Assembly: GCA_023426125.1 (NCBI GenBank)
Contig: JAFABI010000055.1
Coordinates: 53,552-117,551, forward strand
Source of the DNA: Bacillota bacterium
GTDB taxonomy: Bacteria > Bacillota > Clostridia > Acetivibrionales > DTU013
DNA: 64,000 nt
Reading direction: 5' to 3'
Shown: piece by piece, positions 59,406-64,000 of the stretch
How the letters are laid out: each line of letters starts with the position of its first letter
Position numbering within the stretch: position 1 is the stretch's first letter
Program-made: the position numbers and the translations under genes
Notes under the pieces: generated by a model
Seen by the model: only the letters and a program-made list of their open reading frames with translations
What the model was told of the DNA's origin: nothing
The model's database searches: none

Positions 59406-60491
59406 GTGACAATCGAGAAGAAAAAACAATTTATCATCAGCGCCGTCTATTTTGCGCTGATCATTGCCATTGTATATATCGTCATTAAATATGCTCTTGG
59501 TTTGCTGACGCCTTTTATAATTGGGTTTTTAGTGGCTTTTTTGTTAAAGCGGGAAATCAATTTTATTTCTGACAAACTACATATACCCAAAAAAGTCGTC
59601 GCTGTTGTCTCCGTTGTACTGTTTTATGTCGTGGCGGGCGTTTTACTGTTTCTGCTTGGCGTCAGTATTTTTTCCGGAATGAAAGACATGATTGTCAGAC
59701 TCCCGGAGATCTATTCCACGGAGATTGAACCTGCATTTTCTGAAATCTTCGAAAACATGAAAAACACCATTGCCGGCTTTGATCCTTTCATGGTTCAGCC
59801 GATTGAAGATATGTCAACATCGTTATTACAATCTGCGGGATCGATGATTTCCGACATTTCTTCAAAGGTGATCGGGTTTATATCATCAGCGGTGACCTCC
59901 GTGCCCGGCCTGATTCTTTCAACGATATTAGCGATCATTTCATCAGTGTTTTTTGCTGTGGACTACAGTAAAATTACTGGATATATCGCAGGATTGTTCC
60001 CGCCCCAGCGCCGGAATTTTCTGTTTGAAGTGAAAGGTTTTGCCACCGGTATCGGATTAACGTATCTAAAGGCCTACAGCGTTATACTGCTCCTGTCATT
60101 TATTGAGCTTTCCGTCGGGCTCTCAATGCTTAGGGTCGAAGGGGCGATTGCCGTTGCCGCGCTGATCGCCGCAATTGACATCCTGCCCGTTCTTGGCACA
60201 GGCCTTGTCCTCCTCCCCTGGAGTATTGTTGCACTTATACAAGGAAATACAATGCTTGCCATCGGGCTGGCGGTGCTTTATCTCATTATAACGGTTGTCC
60301 GTAACATAGTGGAACCCAAGTTGGTAGGAAGTCAAATAGGATTGCACCCTCTGATCATGCTGATCTGCATGTATGTCGGAGTGAGAATCTTTGGATTTAT
60401 AGGCCTTTTTATCTTACCTGTCTTCGCAGTAATCGTGAAGTATATGTATGATAACGGCAAATTACATTATAGCGATCAGATCAAGGAGTGA
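59406..60491 (+). CDS. AI-2E family/YtvI-like membrane permease
   Basis: Membrane protein of 361 residues with about eight helices. GLLTPFIIGFLVAFLLKREI at the N-terminus and IAAIDILPVLGTGLVLLPWSIVALIQGN plus VRNIVEPKLVGSQIGLHPLI are family signatures. Members include AI-2 exporters, Na+/H+ antiporters and the sporulation protein YtvI. It has a GTG start. It sits one base upstream of the glycosyltransferase fusion gene, so it may move a glycolipid or its precursor. That is inference. Confidence 0.85.
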   Translation: MTIEKKKQFIISAVYFALIIAIVYIVIKYALGLLTPFIIGFLVAFLLKREINFISDKLHIPKKVVAVVSVVLFYVVAGVLLFLLGVSIFSGMKDMIVRLPEIYSTEIEPAFSEIFENMKNTIAGFDPFMVQPIEDMSTSLLQSAGSMISDISSKVIGFISSAVTSVPGLILSTILAIISSVFFAVDYSKITGYIAGLFPPQRRNFLFEVKGFATGIGLTYLKAYSVILLLSFIELSVGLSMLRVEGAIAVAALIAAIDILPVLGTGLVLLPWSIVALIQGNTMLAIGLAVLYLIITVVRNIVEPKLVGSQIGLHPLIMLICMYVGVRIFGFIGLFILPVFAVIVKYMYDNGKLHYSDQIKE

Positions 60492-60492
60492 A

Positions 60493-62202
60493 ATGGACAT
60501 GGAAGCCACAATGCACAACAATGTTTTTATCTTTATCCTGTTTTCGGTTTTCAATACGGTTCTGTCTCTTAAGATACCCTCGGCCTTTCTTGGTTTTAAG
60601 AAGTGGCTTTTCAAAGAGAGAAAATGGGAGGCTGGGGGTACCGTATATCAGCGTGTATTTAAAGTGAAGCTCTGGAAAACCACAATTCCGGAGCTAAGTG
60701 ATCTTATTAAGCCCATCTTTCCCAGAAAACGGATAACAACATACGATAAAGAATATCTGTATAAATATCTTACCGAGTCCTGCCGTGCTGAGCTTACGCA
60801 TTGGGGTATTATTCTTTCTTCACTCCTGTTTGCGCTTTGGAGCAGTTTTACCCAAACAGCCACCATGATTCTGCTTGCGCTTACTTTGAATCTGCCGTTT
60901 GTGATTATACAGCGCTACAATCGTCCAAGGATCATTAGCTTTCTTGCACATAGCGGTAAGAAAAGGGACAGCGAAATCGGTAAAAGCAGCTTGTCTCCAC
61001 AAGACCGTAATCCTGTCCGTATTCTGTTTATTTCCGCAGAAAAAACCGGATATGGTCATAAAAGCATAACAGAAGCTCTGCAACAACAAATAACTGAGTT
61101 GAATCCTGATGTTTATATCTCCATAATAGACGGATTCTCCTTGGGGAAGTGGATGCTGCGGTTATCAAGCAAACTATATAATCCGCTTGCCGTCAATATG
61201 CCTGCTCTGTGGGGCATCATTTATAGAACAGGAAATCACACCATGCGGCTGGTCAACATTCTCGTTTCAAGAGACATAAAGAAAAAGTTGATCAAGTGCC
61301 TCAAGGACGTTCGCCCGGATGTGATTGTCCCGGTGCATGGGGTTTTTGTAGGCTCTGTTCTGAATATTCTGGAGAAAGAGAAATTGGATATCCCTGTTAT
61401 TCCGTTCATCGCAGACCTTGATAATGTTACCGGTCTTTGGGCGGACAAACGGTCAAAATGTACGCTATGCCCCAGTGAAGAATCCAAACAGATGATGCTT
61501 TCCTTGGGGATAGCAGAGGATAAATTAAGGCTCGTAGATTTTCCTGTCAGGAAAGATTTCAGTGATTGCTCTACCGCTGATCCAAAGGACGGGAACATTT
61601 TGGCTGAACAAGGGGCGTCCATTCTGCTGATCAACGGAAGTCAGGGGTCATGGCAGATATTGAAAATGGCCAGAGCCCTTTTGGAATACAGTACCTGCCA
61701 CATATCTATCATGGCAGGTAACAACTCCGCCCTGAAAAAATATCTGGAGAGAAAATTGTCGCTGTATATTGGCGGCCGCGTGCAGATTTACGGCTTTACA
61801 AAAGATATTAAAAAACACATGCTTGCGGCAGATATTCTGGTTGCTAGGGCAAGCCCTAATGTGTTGATGGAGGCGGTCAATCTATGCAAGCCGGTTATTG
61901 TCGTCGGTGCGTTAAAAGGCCAGGAAGAAAAGAATCCCGAATTTGTTGTCAGACACAATTTGGGGGTTTATTGCAAGAGTATCAAAACGCTTCCAAACAC
62001 GGTTCATGAACTGCTTTCACAAAATGGAAAGAAACTCAAAGAAATCCATGACAGTCAGTTCAAATTCAGAAATCCTCGGGCCGCGCGTGAAATCGCGGAG
62101 TTTATTATCGGCAGCGGTTACCCAGTCACAGGATTCCATGCCCTGTCTTCCGAACATGACAAAGAAATTTTGCATGCTATGGAAAATAGCAATGCCAATT
62201 AA
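60493..62202 (+). CDS. CrtO-like acyltransferase domain fused to MGDG-synthase-type glycosyltransferase
   Basis: Protein of 569 residues. Residues ~1-150 resemble glycosyl-4,4'-diaponeurosporenoate acyltransferase (CrtO): KERKWEAGGTVYQRVFKVK, SCRAELTHWGIILSSLLFAL, NLPFVIIQRYNRPR, with membrane helices. From ~175 it is a GT-B enzyme of the MGDG synthase/UgtP type: RILFISAEKTGYGHKSITEA, VIVPVHGVFVG and a C-terminal nucleotide-sugar site ILVARASPNVLMEAVNLCKP. So it may glycosylate and acylate one lipid. ATG at 60493 follows AAGGAG. No other carotenoid genes are present. Confidence 0.78.
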   Translation: MDMEATMHNNVFIFILFSVFNTVLSLKIPSAFLGFKKWLFKERKWEAGGTVYQRVFKVKLWKTTIPELSDLIKPIFPRKRITTYDKEYLYKYLTESCRAELTHWGIILSSLLFALWSSFTQTATMILLALTLNLPFVIIQRYNRPRIISFLAHSGKKRDSEIGKSSLSPQDRNPVRILFISAEKTGYGHKSITEALQQQITELNPDVYISIIDGFSLGKWMLRLSSKLYNPLAVNMPALWGIIYRTGNHTMRLVNILVSRDIKKKLIKCLKDVRPDVIVPVHGVFVGSVLNILEKEKLDIPVIPFIADLDNVTGLWADKRSKCTLCPSEESKQMMLSLGIAEDKLRLVDFPVRKDFSDCSTADPKDGNILAEQGASILLINGSQGSWQILKMARALLEYSTCHISIMAGNNSALKKYLERKLSLYIGGRVQIYGFTKDIKKHMLAADILVARASPNVLMEAVNLCKPVIVVGALKGQEEKNPEFVVRHNLGVYCKSIKTLPNTVHELLSQNGKKLKEIHDSQFKFRNPRAAREIAEFIIGSGYPVTGFHALSSEHDKEILHAMENSNAN

Positions 62203-62236
62203 AATACACGAATTAATCGAGGGGGGTGACTCAGCA

Positions 62237-62566
62237 ATGGATAGTACGAATTCTTATGACTTATTTAAAACACATATGGACACGATGATCTTTAAGATTT
62301 TGCTGGACAGGGATCATTATGGCTATGAAATCATCAAGCTGATTCAGCAGAATTCCGGCGGGGAGCTCAAACTGAAGGAGGGCAGTGTATATCCCATCCT
62401 CAGACGCATGGAGAGCAACGGAAGTATTGCTCGATATTGGGATGATGAGACGGCGCAGGGCGCCAGGAGAAAATACTATAGAATTACGGAAAAAGGAAAG
62501 TTGTTGTATACCGAAAACAAAAAGAACTGGGAGTATACCAAACGCGTACTGAATCGGTTGCTATAA
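62237..62566 (+). CDS. PadR family transcriptional regulator
   Basis: Winged-helix regulator of 109 residues: MIFKILLDRDHYGYEIIKLI, LKLKEGSVYPILRRMESNGS and GARRKYYRITEKGKLLYTEN are the PadR fold. ATG at 62237 follows GGGGGGTGA, 34 bases after the glycosyltransferase stop, so it is probably in the same operon and may respond to envelope stress. Confidence 0.93.
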   Translation: MDSTNSYDLFKTHMDTMIFKILLDRDHYGYEIIKLIQQNSGGELKLKEGSVYPILRRMESNGSIARYWDDETAQGARRKYYRITEKGKLLYTENKKNWEYTKRVLNRLL

Positions 62567-62602
62567 AGGAAGGCAACAAAGTATATGGTTTACTACGAAT
62601 AT

Positions 62603-62666
62603 CAACGAAACCTCAACGGAAATTCGCCTCTCCGTTGAGGTTTTATTGATGTTTGACTGTTAAACT
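62603..62666 (+). promoter_or_regulatory. shared response-regulator promoter motif, copy 3
   Basis: ATATCAACGAAACCTCAACG left arm, then TTGAGGTTTTA (62635-62645), TTGATGTTTGA (62646-62656) and TAAACT (62661-62666), 100 bases before the radical SAM gene. Confidence 0.75.
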
Positions 62667-62766
62667 CATCGTATAACGCAAGCAGAACTTTGGTCGAGGC
62701 GCTCGGAACGGACTAAAGTCAGTGCAATATAAGAACAACAAAAACAGTTATAAATGGAGGTTCATT

Positions 62767-64000
62767 ATGAATGTAAAAGAGAAAATGGAAGCCTTTGTTT
62801 TAAATAAGGCAATGAGCTATGTGTCAGGCAATCCGGAGAAGAATCTGCCAAAGCTGCTGTCTTTGATTGATCATTCCCCCTGGGGCAAAGACTTTGCCAG
62901 CCAGAGCAAAATCTTCCACGAGGTGCTGGAAAACCCGGAAAACACCTGGCATCAATACATTATGGGCCTCTGGAGAGATATTGACAACGAGGTTTTAAAG
63001 ACCGTATTCCATAATTTTATTCTGAATGCCAGTTTATTCGGCTATCTAAAGCAGGAGGCCAAAGCTAAGGAGCTGGGCTGTAATATTCCATGGGCGCTCC
63101 TGATTGACCCTACCTCCGCCTGCAATCTGCACTGCACCGGCTGCTGGGCGGCCGAGTACGGCAACAAGCTGAACATGTCCTACGAGACGCTTGACAGCAT
63201 CATCCGGCAGGGCAAGGAACTGGAGACTTATTTCTATCTTTACTCGGGCGGCGAACCTTTGGTTCGAAAAGCAGACATTATCCGTCTTTGCGAGGAGCAT
63301 CCCGACTGTCAGTTTGCCGCCTTCACAAACGGTACGCTGATCGACGAAGCCTTTGCGGATGAGATGCTGCGGGTGAAGAACTTTATTCCCGCCATCAGCG
63401 TGGAGGGTTTTGAGGAGGACACCGACTTCCGCCGCGGTGCTGGCACCTTTAAAAAGGTGGAGCAGGCGATGGCAATTCTCAAAGCAAAAAGGCTGCCGTT
63501 CGGCGTTTCCTGCTGCTACACGAACAGGAATGTGGATATGATCGGCTCCGAAGAATACTTCGATCAGATGATCGAATGGGGCGCAAAGTTCTGCTGGTTC
63601 TTTACATACATGCCTGTGGGCAAGGAGGCCGTGCCTGAGCTGATGGCCACCGACGAGCAACGGGCATTTATGTACCATCAGATACGTAAATTCCGGGAAA
63701 CGAAGCCTTTATTCACGCTGGATTTCTGGAACGACGGCGAATACGCCGAAGGGTGCATCGCCGGCGGAAGACGGTATCTCCATATCAACGCGAACGGCGA
63801 CATGGAACCCTGTGCTTTTATCCACTACTCTGATTCCAATATCCGTGAAAAAACGCTGCTGGAAGCGCTCCAGTCCCCGCTGTTCATGGCCTACCATGAC
63901 GGGCAGCCGTTCAATGAAAATCACTTGCGCCCCTGCCCGCTGCTGGACAATCCCGACGCTCTGGTGGGCATGGTGGAGAGCTCCGGCGCCCATTCCACCG
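62767..64000 (+). CDS. radical SAM/SPASM-type protein (3' end outside window)
   Basis: At least 411 residues. About 110 residues of helical N-terminus precede the cluster motif CNLHCTGC (DPTSACNLHCTGCWAAEYG). YSGGEPLVRK is the SAM-binding GGE. A C-terminal AEGCIAGGRRYLHINANGDM and EPCAFIHYS, then HLRPCPLLDNP, holds auxiliary-cluster cysteines. The layout recalls HpnH-like lipid-modifying radical SAM enzymes. ATG at 62767 has GGAGG upstream. Location behind shared motif copy 3 suggests a role in the same envelope regulon. Confidence 0.85.
   Translation, partial: MNVKEKMEAFVLNKAMSYVSGNPEKNLPKLLSLIDHSPWGKDFASQSKIFHEVLENPENTWHQYIMGLWRDIDNEVLKTVFHNFILNASLFGYLKQEAKAKELGCNIPWALLIDPTSACNLHCTGCWAAEYGNKLNMSYETLDSIIRQGKELETYFYLYSGGEPLVRKADIIRLCEEHPDCQFAAFTNGTLIDEAFADEMLRVKNFIPAISVEGFEEDTDFRRGAGTFKKVEQAMAILKAKRLPFGVSCCYTNRNVDMIGSEEYFDQMIEWGAKFCWFFTYMPVGKEAVPELMATDEQRAFMYHQIRKFRETKPLFTLDFWNDGEYAEGCIAGGRRYLHINANGDMEPCAFIHYSDSNIREKTLLEALQSPLFMAYHDGQPFNENHLRPCPLLDNPDALVGMVESSGAHST

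Overview
The window reads as the chromosome of an anaerobic, Gram-positive, probably spore-forming Clostridia member (Firmicutes, medium GC). Supporting signs are Prp-processed ribosomal protein L27 (N-terminal extension ending in FF), ECF-type vitamin transporters under TPP and preQ1-I riboswitches, a c-di-GMP-I riboswitch, several radical SAM enzymes, an oxygen-sensitive 2-hydroxyacyl-CoA dehydratase-type activase, strong AGGAGG ribosome binding sites and a YtvI-like membrane protein. No rRNA, tRNA or CRISPR array was seen.

Layout. 1-2.7 kb (minus): purine salvage, with xpt upstream of a BMP-type nucleoside-binding lipoprotein and its ABC ATPase (cut by the window edge). 3.0-4.4 kb (plus): FAD-dependent oxidoreductase behind a promoter/structured leader/terminator. 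4.6-6.3 kb (minus): thiT (TPP riboswitch) and queT (preQ1-I riboswitch). 6.4-14.8 kb (minus): an oligosaccharide locus, with a CUT1 ABC importer, a LacI regulator and a GH36 plus a GH172 glycosidase, all behind a sigma-A promoter with a LacI-type operator. 15.1-25 kb (minus): an esterase, then the conserved housekeeping block TIGR03960 radical SAM / TIGR03936 / rng / rplU / prp / rpmA / obg / yhbY, preceded by an MFS gene. 25.0-30.9 kb (minus): an unusual signalling module made of a beta-propeller protein, a TPR-histidine kinase, a CobU-like nucleotide kinase and a receiver domain fused to a metallophosphoesterase. 31-35.7 kb: a serpin lipoprotein, an orphan structured element resembling an IS605/OMEGA RNA, and a BlaR-like M56 sensor with its BlaI repressor. 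35.8-43.8 kb: a mobile-element remnant or cassette with three adjacent serine-recombinase genes, MazF, a sigma-like factor and small proteins. 43.9-53.7 kb: a c-di-GMP riboswitch with no conventional gene behind it, a two-component system, a glycosyltransferase, a GPH symporter, two near-identical 17-residue amphipathic peptide genes behind duplicated promoters, and a two-gene dehydratase-activase unit. 54-56.4 kb: a drug exporter and a TetR repressor sharing an operator. 56.4-64 kb: a two-component system followed by a DedA-like protein, a YtvI/AI-2E-type permease, a CrtO-domain/glycosyltransferase fusion, a PadR regulator and a radical SAM enzyme (cut by the window edge).

How parts connect. 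Three plus-strand promoters in the 58-63 kb region and one minus-strand promoter at 44.3 kb, which drives the c-di-GMP riboswitch RNA, carry the same pair of 11-bp-phased direct repeats at the same distance from a TAAACT -10. This suggests one response-regulator regulon joining an envelope-glycolipid locus to c-di-GMP sensing. Dispersed palindromic repeats of at least three families sit in the gaps between operons.
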